The notes under the pieces were generated by a model. It did no database searches, was not told the DNA's origin, and saw nothing but the letters and a program-made list of their open reading frames with translations. A stretch of DNA of 64,000 bases, taken from positions 62,001 through 126,000 of the forward strand of contig CALUHJ010000006.1 in the NCBI GenBank assembly GCA_944320415.1, given 5' to 3'. The stretch's first letter is position 1. Each line of letters begins with the position of its first letter. Source of the DNA: an uncultured Bacteroidales bacterium (GTDB lineage: Bacteria > Bacteroidota > Bacteroidia > Bacteroidales > P3). Shown here one piece after another: positions 43,547 to 52,132 of the stretch. Position numbers and translations under genes: made by a program.

Positions 43547-46531
43547 CTACAGGAAGACAACCTTCCATGTTGCGCTCTCTCCATCCGCCTCTGCCCTTAC
43601 GAGGAAAACGCCCCGGCAAGGCAGCGTCACGCATGGGCCGTCCGTAGAACAAGCCACACGTCTTGCCTGCATGTCATAGACCTCCACAAGCCTCACATCT
43701 GCCCTGCCCTGTATCTCTACGCGGTTTCCCTGCTGCACAAGACGCATGGAGGACACATCCGCCACATCCGACAATGAGGATACCTGTCTGTACATCCTCA
43801 ACTGCCAGGCCTTGTCCGCCGCAGGCGACTGGAAGGAATACGTACCCTGACCCGCAAAGTCAAACAGCACCTGTCCGCTCTGCCTGTCGCACAAGAGTAT
43901 GGCGAGACAGTTGTCCAAAGAGTCGCCCTCCACCTTCAGGTCATACACCGCCAGATGCGGCAGATGCACGTCCAAATCCAAAAATACGCTGTCCTCAAAA
44001 CACGGCAGCTGTTTCCATGCATAGCTCTTGTCATCATGTCTCAAGGCCACCGAAGGCACCTCCTCCGAGAACACCATCTTGTGATGGTCGGCCTCCATGT
44101 CATAGGCCGCCGTGGCATCCCGCTTGAACCTTATCGTCACGCGGTCCGACATGTCCGCCTCAAAAAGCGAAATGTGCACATCCTCCCCTGCCTGCTGCGG
44201 CAAAGGGCTCAATGGCTGTCTGTACAGAACGGCATGCACCTGACTGTCAACGCATTCCACTACAAACCCTTCAAAGGCCTGCAGGCTGTCCTCCCTTGTC
44301 AGCGGGACGAAGCACTCGCCCCGTCCGTCCAGCCTTTGAGGCAGGCTTACGCCCTGACGCAAAAGCTGGTTGACCTGAACGGTGAACGGATAAGGGTTAA
44401 AGGCATACATCACCTCCATATCCCCGAGCTGCTCCCTCGCATTGTCCGACATGTCATAAACGTCGTCATTGTTCAGAAGGCCTTTGAAGCAAAGCGTCTG
44501 CGGAAGCATATAGTCCAGACGGTAGGCCTGTGTCTGCAAAGGGCTCTGCACCTGCATGTCTGCGTGCAGCACGTTGCCATCGGTTTGTGTGACGCATGCC
44601 GCAAGAGCCTCCATCGAGCTGTCAACTACACTTATCGGAAAGCCCAGAAGAACGCTTGAACCCTCCTGCCCCTCCGCCAAACCCAAGGCACGCTCCACAT
44701 ACACACCCTGCCTGCAAACCAACTGTCCGTCGTTTATCAGCTGCGCCCTTGCCTCCGAAAGGGTATCCCTCACCGTAAGCCTGCAGCACCTTGCCACGGT
44801 CCCTTCCTCTATCCTCAATGTCAGCGGATTATATAGTATGACCTCATCCTTTTCTTCAGGTATCCCGCGGCTCCAGTTCCCGTCGTGCCACACCCCGTCC
44901 TCGGTTCTCTGCGTCACCTTGCCCGTTCTAAAACGCACGGTGTTTGACCTGTATGTCTCTTCCCCGTTCTGCACCAGTACATACAGTTCATAGGTGGTGT
45001 ATTGCTCCAATCCCTCAATTCCGACCCTCTCCTCCGTGGTCTCGAAGCCAACGATGACAGAGTCCATGCACTCTCCGCTCAAGGCATCCTCCATATGATG
45101 CGTGCCAATGTCTGCAAACACTTCGGCATCCGTATCGGCTACGTTGCCGACCTGTTCCCACTCCATGGCAAGCGTAGGGAATCCTTCACTGCCGCTGTTT
45201 ATCACGCCCTTGGTCACGTTGCTCTTGCGTTTGATGCACACCTTTGCCGTGCGCATGTCCCCGTCCTGCCAGCCGTAGTTGTTGCTCACTGCCGCCGAGA
45301 AGCTGCCGAATATATCCACCGTGTCGTTGCCCCTTATCAGTGCGAAGGGGTCGTTGCCGTCTATCGGCCTGGAGGCGTTCAGGTCGGGATTGATGTAATA
45401 CACTCCTTCGCTCTGCTGGTTCATGTCGTTCATTGTCTGCATGACGACTATGCATTCGTTGTGTCTTATGGTGTCCCTGTCGGTGAAGGTTAGTGTCGAC
45501 GAACTGGAATAGCTGCCTGTGCCGGCATATATGTCCACGGCCAGACGGTAATCCTCCAAAGAGACATCCTCACCCGTGCCGTTGTATATCTCTATTGCCC
45601 TGTGATATGTGTCGCTTGAGACAAACTGCGAGAAGAAAAGGTCGTTGGCATAGGCCGTCGTCTGGTCCGACAGACGTTTCAGGACATAGCTGTGAGGACA
45701 ATCCCTCATGTTAAGCGTAAGATGGACCGAAGCCCCGTAAGGCGACACATCATACACCGAATCCACCCGTATGACATCCCTGGTGACAAAGCTCAAGGTG
45801 TCCTCCTGTCCTTGGATGAAGCAATGATAGACCGTATTGGGAGTCAAGGACGAAAAGACGCAGCTGTCTGCCGTAGTGGTCACAGTGCCCTGTTCTTGCT
45901 GCTCCCTCATCGAGTTTGAAAGCCTTATGTTGTCGACTTTCAGCATGGCATCGGCCACAAAGCTCAGGCGTACCGTACTGTCCGCAAGAGTGAAAACCGA
46001 ATCGAACACAAGGCTGCTGCGGGTATTGTTCACGCCAAGGGTCTTCAAGTGTGTCATAACGCCCTCCCCGTTCACCGCATATATGTCCATTTCGGCGGAA
46101 TAGGCGGCATATTGCCACAGTTCCACATGCAGGCGTAATGTGTTGTCATATCTTCCGATATCGAGCAGCGGCGTAAGGAATTCACCAGAGGAGTTCATCA
46201 TGCAGCTGTCGCCATGGTCGCTGAACAGTCTGCGTGCCTTGCAGCCCGGCAAAACGGTGTAGGAATAGGGTATGGTCAACGCCACATTGGAGTTGCACAT
46301 CGGATTGGCCTGCGCAAGCACGGGGAAGCGGGAAAAGTCCTCAAGGAATATGAGCGTGTCCTGCCAGCTTCCCTTGACAAGGTGCAGCGTCCTTTCTTCC
46401 TGCAAGGGATTGTCGAATGCTATCACGACGCTGTCGCAGCCGAGTGAGGCGACACTCATCTGTCCAAAAACAGAAACGCCTGCAAACATGGTAAGAAACA
46501 CCACGCCACAGGCGCACAATATGTTCTTCAT
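43547..46531 (-). CDS. Large secreted protein with lamin-tail-like domain and probable T9SS tail
   Basis: A 994-residue protein with a signal peptide (VVFLTMFAGVSVFGQ). The first part is a beta-rich binding-type region. About residues 315-400 resemble a lamin-tail domain (YHRAIEIYNGTGEDVSLEDY). Fibronectin-like segments follow (LEQYTTYELYVLVQNGEETY). The C-terminal 75 residues (VRLVEVYDMQARRVACS, GVFLVRAEADGESATWKVVF) look like a T9SS sorting domain, though the usual PNP motif is missing. A surface adhesin or scaffold is likely. It is 32 bases downstream of the deacetylase gene and probably in its operon. Confidence 0.75.
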   Translation of the reverse strand: MKNILCACGVVFLTMFAGVSVFGQMSVASLGCDSVVIAFDNPLQEERTLHLVKGSWQDTLIFLEDFSRFPVLAQANPMCNSNVALTIPYSYTVLPGCKARRLFSDHGDSCMMNSSGEFLTPLLDIGRYDNTLRLHVELWQYAAYSAEMDIYAVNGEGVMTHLKTLGVNNTRSSLVFDSVFTLADSTVRLSFVADAMLKVDNIRLSNSMREQQEQGTVTTTADSCVFSSLTPNTVYHCFIQGQEDTLSFVTRDVIRVDSVYDVSPYGASVHLTLNMRDCPHSYVLKRLSDQTTAYANDLFFSQFVSSDTYHRAIEIYNGTGEDVSLEDYRLAVDIYAGTGSYSSSSTLTFTDRDTIRHNECIVVMQTMNDMNQQSEGVYYINPDLNASRPIDGNDPFALIRGNDTVDIFGSFSAAVSNNYGWQDGDMRTAKVCIKRKSNVTKGVINSGSEGFPTLAMEWEQVGNVADTDAEVFADIGTHHMEDALSGECMDSVIVGFETTEERVGIEGLEQYTTYELYVLVQNGEETYRSNTVRFRTGKVTQRTEDGVWHDGNWSRGIPEEKDEVILYNPLTLRIEEGTVARCCRLTVRDTLSEARAQLINDGQLVCRQGVYVERALGLAEGQEGSSVLLGFPISVVDSSMEALAACVTQTDGNVLHADMQVQSPLQTQAYRLDYMLPQTLCFKGLLNNDDVYDMSDNAREQLGDMEVMYAFNPYPFTVQVNQLLRQGVSLPQRLDGRGECFVPLTREDSLQAFEGFVVECVDSQVHAVLYRQPLSPLPQQAGEDVHISLFEADMSDRVTIRFKRDATAAYDMEADHHKMVFSEEVPSVALRHDDKSYAWKQLPCFEDSVFLDLDVHLPHLAVYDLKVEGDSLDNCLAILLCDRQSGQVLFDFAGQGTYSFQSPAADKAWQLRMYRQVSSLSDVADVSSMRLVQQGNRVEIQGRADVRLVEVYDMQARRVACSTDGPCVTLPCRGVFLVRAEADGESATWKVVFL

Positions 46532-46563
46532 ATCTTATATGATTTGTTTTGTTTATTGTCATC

Positions 46564-47394
46564 TTACAGCCTCACCACAGGCACCCTGTCCCAGTCTATC
46601 ATGCCTTCGGCCGTCGCCACATCCACAAAGTCGAAATCGCCCACATATCGTCGCAACTTTCGCTCCGCCCCCTTCAGTCCCACGTATGAGCGCAAACGGC
46701 GCAATGGCGGCAGACCCTTGATGCGCGGCTGTCCCGCGTCCACATCGCGCGGATGTATGTATGTCATGGAGTAGTCCCTGTTTTGCTCTGTCCACCGTCT
46801 TGTGAGCATATATGGGAAGAGGCGAAAATACCCTCCGCCGAGAAAACCGGCACGGCGTCCCAAAAGGCTTATGGTTGTAGGAGGCATCTCCCTTATGTAT
46901 CTTCCCCCCTGCTCTATCAGACAAGGCCCGTCACCCTTCAGCATCTTCCTCCCGTAAGGATGATTTATCGCGGCAAGTGAACAGTCCGTCTCCACACCGC
47001 AGTCAAACAGCACCCTCAGATAATCCTCATCCGGAAAGGAAAAGCCCGGTGCCCTGTACCTTATCGGTCTTTTGCCGCATATCCTTTCCAATACCTCCAT
47101 AGAGTGCATGACGTCTTTTTCAAAGTCCTTGAGCCCCATATCACCCAGGAGTCTGTGCCGGTAGCCGTGTGAGCCCACCTCATAGCGTTCCGCCAGCTTG
47201 CGGACCATATCGGGATATTCCTCCGCAACGGACCCCAATACGAAGAACGTGGCTCTTGCCCCATGCTCTTCCAACACCTTGAGCAGGCGGTCGAGGTTAG
47301 ACTCCATCCTTCTGTCCTGAATATCTTCATCGTTCAGGTATTCCACACCCAGAAGGTGATACCATTCCTCAACATCAACGGTAAGTATGTGCAT
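46564..47394 (-). CDS. Polysaccharide deacetylase (DUF3473-type)
   Basis: A 276-residue NodB-fold deacetylase. The N-terminus HILTVDVEEWYHLLG gives the catalytic Asp and metal Asp region. SHGYRHRLLG carries the metal His pair (HxxxH), and RAPGFSF is motif 3. The C-terminal DUF3473 part matches exopolysaccharide-associated deacetylases (YIHPRDVDAGQPRIKGLPPL). It probably removes N-acetyl groups from a glycan intermediate. It follows the WbuB-like transferase by 8 bases. Confidence 0.88.
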   Translation of the reverse strand: MHILTVDVEEWYHLLGVEYLNDEDIQDRRMESNLDRLLKVLEEHGARATFFVLGSVAEEYPDMVRKLAERYEVGSHGYRHRLLGDMGLKDFEKDVMHSMEVLERICGKRPIRYRAPGFSFPDEDYLRVLFDCGVETDCSLAAINHPYGRKMLKGDGPCLIEQGGRYIREMPPTTISLLGRRAGFLGGGYFRLFPYMLTRRWTEQNRDYSMTYIHPRDVDAGQPRIKGLPPLRRLRSYVGLKGAERKLRRYVGDFDFVDVATAEGMIDWDRVPVVRL

Positions 47395-47402
47395 AAACGG
47401 GC

Positions 47403-48584
47403 TTAATGAGATATATTATCTGTTATACAGTCTATGATTTTATTTCGATTAAATCTATTTTGCAATAAAGATAATGCAGAATTTTGTATACTTTCATTGC
47501 TGTTTCTATAAAACTCTACAACTTTTTTGAATTTATCCGATATATCTATTACATTATCCGGAGACGCACATATACCTAAATTATTCTGTTCTATTATCTC
47601 TCTACAACTACCATTACAAACTCCAAAGATAACCTTACCTGCATAAAGATATGATTGTATTTTTAACGGTTCTGTTTTTTCTATTCCTTCATTTGATATG
47701 AGTGGCAACACCAATATATCACTTTGTCTAAGAATATCATTAATCTGATTATATGGCACTCTTCCGTGAAGGATAACATTCTTGATATTATTATTTACTA
47801 CATATTGTTTTATTTCCTCTGCTGCAGAGCCATTTCCAAATATATTAAATATTGCATTATGAATATTGGCTGATGCAAAACCTTTAATTGTATTCAGAAG
47901 ATTCTGATAAATAGATATATTGCCGGTAAAAGTAAAATTTATCCTATTCCTATCAAGTGTTATATGTCCTCTATCTTCTTTAACCGTTTGCAACCAATTA
48001 GGAGCATATATTATCTCTCTATTAAAATATTTGCTTATGGTATCTCTAAAATGTTCTGATGAAATAAACACTTTGTCACAACTATTATAGATACTCTTAA
48101 TTAATGTGTTCAGACATAAATTCGTAACAATATTTTTTGGCACGCCATAACTATACACAACATCTGGCCATATATCATAAGTCCAAATGTATAATTTGAC
48201 ACCATTTTTCTTTTTTAAGAATATTCCTGGGTAAGCAACTGTCAATGGTCCTGTTTGAGATACAAAAATACAGTCAAAATCTGTTTTCAACCTTTTTGCT
48301 ATCTGTCCACCCTTAAAAATAAAATACAAGTAATTGGAAAACTTCTTTATCTTACTGTCTTTATATCCCTCTATAACCTTAAACCTATGTATTTTGATAC
48401 CGTTCCAATCCTCAACAAAGTATCCACCATTTTTGTATCCATCAAAAACAAAGCTTTCTGGATAAGAAGGATACTGAGTTAATACCTCTATATGATGACC
48501 TCGTTTTTTCCATTCCAAAGCCAAATCATTTATAAGAAAATTTTCAGGATAAAATACTTCTGATATTACAAGTATTTTCATCAT
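47403..48584 (-). CDS. Glycosyltransferase family 4, WbuB-like (L-FucNAc transferase candidate)
   Basis: A 393-residue GT-B enzyme. The N-terminus ILVISEVFYPENFLINDLA, GLxVEVLTQYPSYPES-type block and EPLKIQSYLYAGKVIFGV match the WbuB group, which transfers L-FucNAc in O-antigen synthesis. The gene order CapE-CapF-CapG-WbuB in other bacteria supports this. It is much more AT-rich than its two neighbours (wecB-like and deacetylase), which suggests a different origin. The ATG joins directly to the previous stop. Confidence 0.8.
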   Translation of the reverse strand: MMKILVISEVFYPENFLINDLALEWKKRGHHIEVLTQYPSYPESFVFDGYKNGGYFVEDWNGIKIHRFKVIEGYKDSKIKKFSNYLYFIFKGGQIAKRLKTDFDCIFVSQTGPLTVAYPGIFLKKKNGVKLYIWTYDIWPDVVYSYGVPKNIVTNLCLNTLIKSIYNSCDKVFISSEHFRDTISKYFNREIIYAPNWLQTVKEDRGHITLDRNRINFTFTGNISIYQNLLNTIKGFASANIHNAIFNIFGNGSAAEEIKQYVVNNNIKNVILHGRVPYNQINDILRQSDILVLPLISNEGIEKTEPLKIQSYLYAGKVIFGVCNGSCREIIEQNNLGICASPDNVIDISDKFKKVVEFYRNSNESIQNSALSLLQNRFNRNKIIDCITDNISH

Positions 48585-49760
48585 TTATTCCTTTCTCCAA
48601 ACCATCTTGTTTACCACTCCCGTGTAGCTCTGTATTATCTTCACCACCTTGGATGACACGTTTTCATCCACATAATCTGGCACAGGAATTCCATGATCCC
48701 CGTTTTGCGTCATGCTCACAGCCGTATCCACTGCCTGCAATAGCGAATGTCTGTCTATTCCGGCAAGTATGAAGCAGGCCTTGTCCAAAGCCTCAGGTCT
48801 CTCTGTCGAGGTGCGTATGCACACCGCAGGGAACGGATGACCTATAGAGGTGAAAAACGAGCTCTCCTCCGGCAGCGTACCGCTGTCGCTCACCACAGCA
48901 AAGGCATTCATCTGAAGACAGTTGTAGTCGTGGAATCCCAAAGGCTCATGCTGTATAACCCTGCTGTCGAGCTTGAAGCCGCTTGCTTCCAGTCGTTTTC
49001 TCGAACGGGGATGACATGAATAAAGCACCGGCATATCATACTTCTCTGCCATGGCATTTATGGCATTGAACAACGACAGGAAGTTCTTCTCCGTGTCTAT
49101 GTTCTCCTCTCTGTGCGCCGAAAGCAATATATATCTTCCCTTGTCCAGCCCGAGACGGCTGTGTATGTCCGAAGTCTCTATTTCCTTGAGGTTCTCATGC
49201 AACACCTCAGCCATTGGCGACCCTGTCACAAAGGTGCGCTCCTTAGGCAATCCGCAGTCGGCAAGATACCTGCGTGCATGCTCCGAATAAGCCATGTTAA
49301 CATCCGATATTATATCCACTATCCTGCGGTTGGTCTCCTCCGGCAGGCATTCATCCTTGCAGCGGTTTCCCGCCTCCATGTGAAATATGGGTATATGCAG
49401 GCGTTTGGCCCCTATCACACTCAGACAACTGTTTGTGTCACCCAACACCAATACGGCATCCGGCTTTGTCTTCACCATCAGCTTATAGCTCCTGTCTATT
49501 ATGTTGCCCATGGTTGCTCCCAAGTCATCACCCACCGCATCCATATACACCTCGGGAGCCTTCAGTTTAAGGTCTTTGAAGAAGACTCCGTTCAGGTTAT
49601 AGTCGTAGTTCTGGCCCGTATGGGCAAGAATTGTATCGAAATATATCCTGCACTTGTTTATCACCGCCGCCAGACGTATAATCTCCGGACGTGTACCTAC
49701 TATTATGAGCAGTTTAAGTTTTCCGTTATTCTTAAACTGCACGTCATTAAAAACTGTCAT
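48585..49760 (-). CDS. capG: UDP-N-acetylglucosamine 2-epimerase family, CapG/FnlC type
   Basis: A 391-residue epimerase. IVGTRPEIIRLAAVINK, LGDTNSCLSVIGAKRL and EAGNRCKDECLPEETNR are family blocks, with PRSRKRLEASG and SDSGTLPEESSFF later. In the CapE-F-G (FnlA-B-C) pathway this enzyme makes UDP-N-acetyl-L-fucosamine from the CapF product. Context (capE, capF upstream, WbuB-like gene downstream) decides for CapG over WecB/MnaA. Confidence 0.88.
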   Translation of the reverse strand: MTVFNDVQFKNNGKLKLLIIVGTRPEIIRLAAVINKCRIYFDTILAHTGQNYDYNLNGVFFKDLKLKAPEVYMDAVGDDLGATMGNIIDRSYKLMVKTKPDAVLVLGDTNSCLSVIGAKRLHIPIFHMEAGNRCKDECLPEETNRRIVDIISDVNMAYSEHARRYLADCGLPKERTFVTGSPMAEVLHENLKEIETSDIHSRLGLDKGRYILLSAHREENIDTEKNFLSLFNAINAMAEKYDMPVLYSCHPRSRKRLEASGFKLDSRVIQHEPLGFHDYNCLQMNAFAVVSDSGTLPEESSFFTSIGHPFPAVCIRTSTERPEALDKACFILAGIDRHSLLQAVDTAVSMTQNGDHGIPVPDYVDENVSSKVVKIIQSYTGVVNKMVWRKE

Positions 49761-49814
49761 TGATTCATGTGTTTATATGTTTAAAAAGAGAAAGTTAAAA
49801 AGAGCAAGAGGAAG

Positions 49815-50171
49815 TTATTTGTTTTTTTCGAGCGTCTTTATAAGTCCTGACAACATTTTTGAAATTTCAAAGCAAAGCATATAAAAATCTTCAAACGTGG
49901 ACTTGTCTATCTTTTGAAGATCCAATGCAGCATATAGCATTGACCTTATTTCCCCGCAGGAGCCTTTTGCAATGTATAGATATTTTACAAAATCAGTATT
50001 GGTTTTCTTCTCAAAGCCTTCTGCTATATTGTTCATTACCGATATTGCAGAACGTTGAATCTGATCATTGAATCCATAATCACGCGAATTCAAAAAAGCG
50101 AGATAAACATCCTTTACAAGAATCCTTGCTTTTCTCCACACAATCATGTCCTCAAATCGTTCAAACTTCAT
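49815..50171 (-). CDS. Four-helix-bundle protein (S23/IVP type)
   Basis: A 118-residue all-helical protein. FEDMIVWRKARILVKDVY, IQRSAISVMNNIAEGFEK and LYIAKGSCGEIRSMLYAALD are the signature of the family known from 23S rRNA intervening sequences. Such genes occur scattered in surface-polysaccharide operons, and the role there is unknown. It interrupts capF and capG and is flanked by short AACTTTCC-type repeats on both sides. Confidence 0.9.
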   Translation of the reverse strand: MKFERFEDMIVWRKARILVKDVYLAFLNSRDYGFNDQIQRSAISVMNNIAEGFEKKTNTDFVKYLYIAKGSCGEIRSMLYAALDLQKIDKSTFEDFYMLCFEISKMLSGLIKTLEKNK

Positions 50172-50179
50172 AACTTGAC

Positions 50180-50216
50180 AACATTCTCACTTTCCAACTT
50201 TAAAACTTTCCAACTT
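50180..50216. repeat. AACTTTCC-type short repeats flanking the four-helix gene
   Basis: CTTTCCAACTTT occurs twice within 37 bases between capF and the four-helix gene. A related CCTTTCCAAC lies at 52123 beside the DUF5674 gene, and AACTTCCTC/AACTTTCTC runs lie on the other flank near 49790-49815 (minus strand). They may be remnants of cassette insertion. Confidence 0.45.
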
Positions 50217-51416
50217 TCATACTAACTCAAAATAAGTATCCGGTCTGTCCGGATCAAATGTCTCGTTTGCCCACATCACCGTAACCAGGTTTTCGGTCTT
50301 GGACAGGTTTATTATGTTGTGAGTATATCCAGGCAACATGTGAACTGCCTCAATCCGCTCACCGCTCACCTCAAATTCCACAACCTCGTCAGAATCTATC
50401 CTGCGCTGCTGTATGAGTCCGTGACCGGCCACAACGATGAAGAACTCCCACTTGCTATTGTGCCAATGTTGCCCTTTGGTTATGCCGGGCTTTGATATGT
50501 TCACGCTCACCTGACCGCTATTGAACGTATGCAACAGTTCGGTGAAAGAACCTCTTTCGTCCTTATTCATCTTCAACTCAAAGGCCACCTTCTCCTTGGG
50601 CAGATAACTCAGATAAGTACTGTACAGTTTCTTTGCAAGACTGCCTGAAGGAATCTCCGGCATCTCAAGCGTCTTTGGCTGGACCGCAAAGCTGTAGAGC
50701 ATATCCACTATATCGCCAAGCATCGCCTTATGTGTTACGGGACAGTAACAATATCGTCCTCCCTCCTCCGGCACTGTCTCCACGCCTTCAAACTCACATC
50801 TGTGTTCATTGCCCTTGAGCGCATTTATCATCTCATCCACCAGGTCATCTATGTATAGCAGTTCCATCTCCACATTTCTGTCATTAACCTGTATCGGAAG
50901 GTCATTGGCTATGTTGTTGCAAAACGTGGCTATTGCCGAGTTGTAGTTGGGTCTGCACCACTTGCCGAAAAGATTCGGAAAACGGTAGACAAGCACCTTG
51001 ACACCGGTCTGTCTTCCATAGTCAAACACAAGTTCCTCACCTGCTTTCTTGCTCCGTCCGTATTCGCTCGTACCGAAACGTCCGGCAAGGGTTGCCTGTA
51101 TGGAACTGCTTATCATCACAGGACACTTGTTGCCGTGCTTTTTGAGCATGTCAAGCAGCATGCCCGCAAATCCGCAGTTGCCCTGCATGAACTCCTCATG
51201 ATTCTGCGGACGGTTCACCCCTGCAAGGTTGAACACGAAATCGCAGTCACTGCACCACTCGTCCAGTTGCTCCTGCGTTGAATCCACATCATATTCATAT
51301 ATCCCGCTGACCGCAAGGTCTCCGTAGCACCTTGCCTTGCCGTCCCTTATGTTCTTCAACTGTGCAACAAGGTTGCGACCGACAAATCCTTTTGCACCCG
51401 TCACCAATATCTTCAT
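50217..51416 (-). CDS. capF: CapF-type UDP-sugar reductase/epimerase with cupin domain
   Basis: A 399-residue two-domain enzyme. The N-terminal NAD(P) fold has ILVTGAKGFVGRNLVAQ and SEYGRSKKAGEELVF. The C-terminal cupin has GQHWHNSKWEFFIVV and the metal-binding His block. CapF/FnlB/WbjC catalyse C3 epimerisation and reduction of the CapE product on the way to UDP-L-FucNAc. The fused cupin is diagnostic. Confidence 0.92.
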   Translation of the reverse strand: MKILVTGAKGFVGRNLVAQLKNIRDGKARCYGDLAVSGIYEYDVDSTQEQLDEWCSDCDFVFNLAGVNRPQNHEEFMQGNCGFAGMLLDMLKKHGNKCPVMISSSIQATLAGRFGTSEYGRSKKAGEELVFDYGRQTGVKVLVYRFPNLFGKWCRPNYNSAIATFCNNIANDLPIQVNDRNVEMELLYIDDLVDEMINALKGNEHRCEFEGVETVPEEGGRYCYCPVTHKAMLGDIVDMLYSFAVQPKTLEMPEIPSGSLAKKLYSTYLSYLPKEKVAFELKMNKDERGSFTELLHTFNSGQVSVNISKPGITKGQHWHNSKWEFFIVVAGHGLIQQRRIDSDEVVEFEVSGERIEAVHMLPGYTHNIINLSKTENLVTVMWANETFDPDRPDTYFELV

Positions 51417-51434
51417 CGTTTCACTTCAAAATAA

Positions 51435-51776
51435 TCAACAGTTCGACTTATTGTTTCTGTGTAGCGCGTAAGCCATCGCGAAACTGTCGAAATATCTCAA
51501 CAGACAACGCAGTTCTTTTTCTTCAGCCTCAAGCCATAAACCGCACAACTCCTCACGCAGACGACACAACTCCTTTCTGCCGGGACCACGAAATGTATCT
51601 ATTGTCATATCCAACAACTCCAAAGCACGGAACATTGCATTGTCGTAATAGTCCCTGTTCCCTTTAGCAAGCCAGTTACACATACGTGACAGTTCACTGC
51701 CTATGTTGGCCATTTGTTCGCAAAGTCCTTTGCCGGCCCAATCATCCTTCGTCAGATTCTTGTGATATGTGTTCAT
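51435..51776 (-). CDS. Small helical protein of unknown function
   Basis: A 113-residue protein, predicted all-helical, rich in Leu, Arg and Glu. LTKDDWAGKGLCEQMANIGSE at the N-terminus is its most conserved-looking stretch; the rest includes ALELLDMTIDTFRGPGRKEL. Its start overlaps the end of the DUF5674 gene by 35 bases in another frame, so translation is coupled and the two products likely act together. It resembles four-helix proteins in shape only; no family is assigned. Confidence 0.7.
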   Translation of the reverse strand: MNTYHKNLTKDDWAGKGLCEQMANIGSELSRMCNWLAKGNRDYYDNAMFRALELLDMTIDTFRGPGRKELCRLREELCGLWLEAEEKELRCLLRYFDSFAMAYALHRNNKSNC

Positions 51777-52104
51777 GTACTATATCAATTATCGCCATTC
51801 TGATATTCCCATCCTCCACATAGCGGCTTCTGTTACCCTGAGCAGGACGAATATTTATCAATGAATCAAATTCTATGAAATCCTCACCCGAAACAAAGGG
51901 ATAAAGGTTTATTCCCCACAAGTCTTTCTGTTCAGAACCTTTTTCCAATAGCATGGACTCCAAGTCGGCATGCAGTTCCGCATCAACCGCAAGCAGTCTC
52001 TTATTGACATCCACAACAGCCTTAAGCATATCTCCAAACACATTTGAGGCCATCTTTTGCAATGTTTCCATACTTACTTCAGATTCCAACACTTCCATAA
52101 ACAT
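51742..52104 (-). CDS. DUF5674-family protein
   Basis: A 120-residue protein. KAVVDVNKRLLAVDAELHAD, KDLWGINLYPFV, FIEFDSLINIRPAQGNRSRY and VEDGNIRMAIIDIV form the DUF5674 signature. The ATG at 52104 is 5-6 bases from an AGGA site and is preferred over a TTG at 52107 and an ATG at 52098. Function is unknown. Together with the overlapping small helical gene it interrupts capE and capF, and it may be part of a two-gene accessory cassette such as a toxin-antitoxin pair (inference). Confidence 0.82.
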   Translation of the reverse strand: MFMEVLESEVSMETLQKMASNVFGDMLKAVVDVNKRLLAVDAELHADLESMLLEKGSEQKDLWGINLYPFVSGEDFIEFDSLINIRPAQGNRSRYVEDGNIRMAIIDIVHEHISQESDEG

Positions 52105-52132
52105 CAATCCTTTTAACTTGCTACCTTTCCAA

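Noticed and set aside
51435..52104. Diversity-generating retroelement accessory (Avd-like) genes
   Set aside because: The small helical genes have an Avd-like shape, but there is no reverse transcriptase, template repeat or variable repeat nearby.
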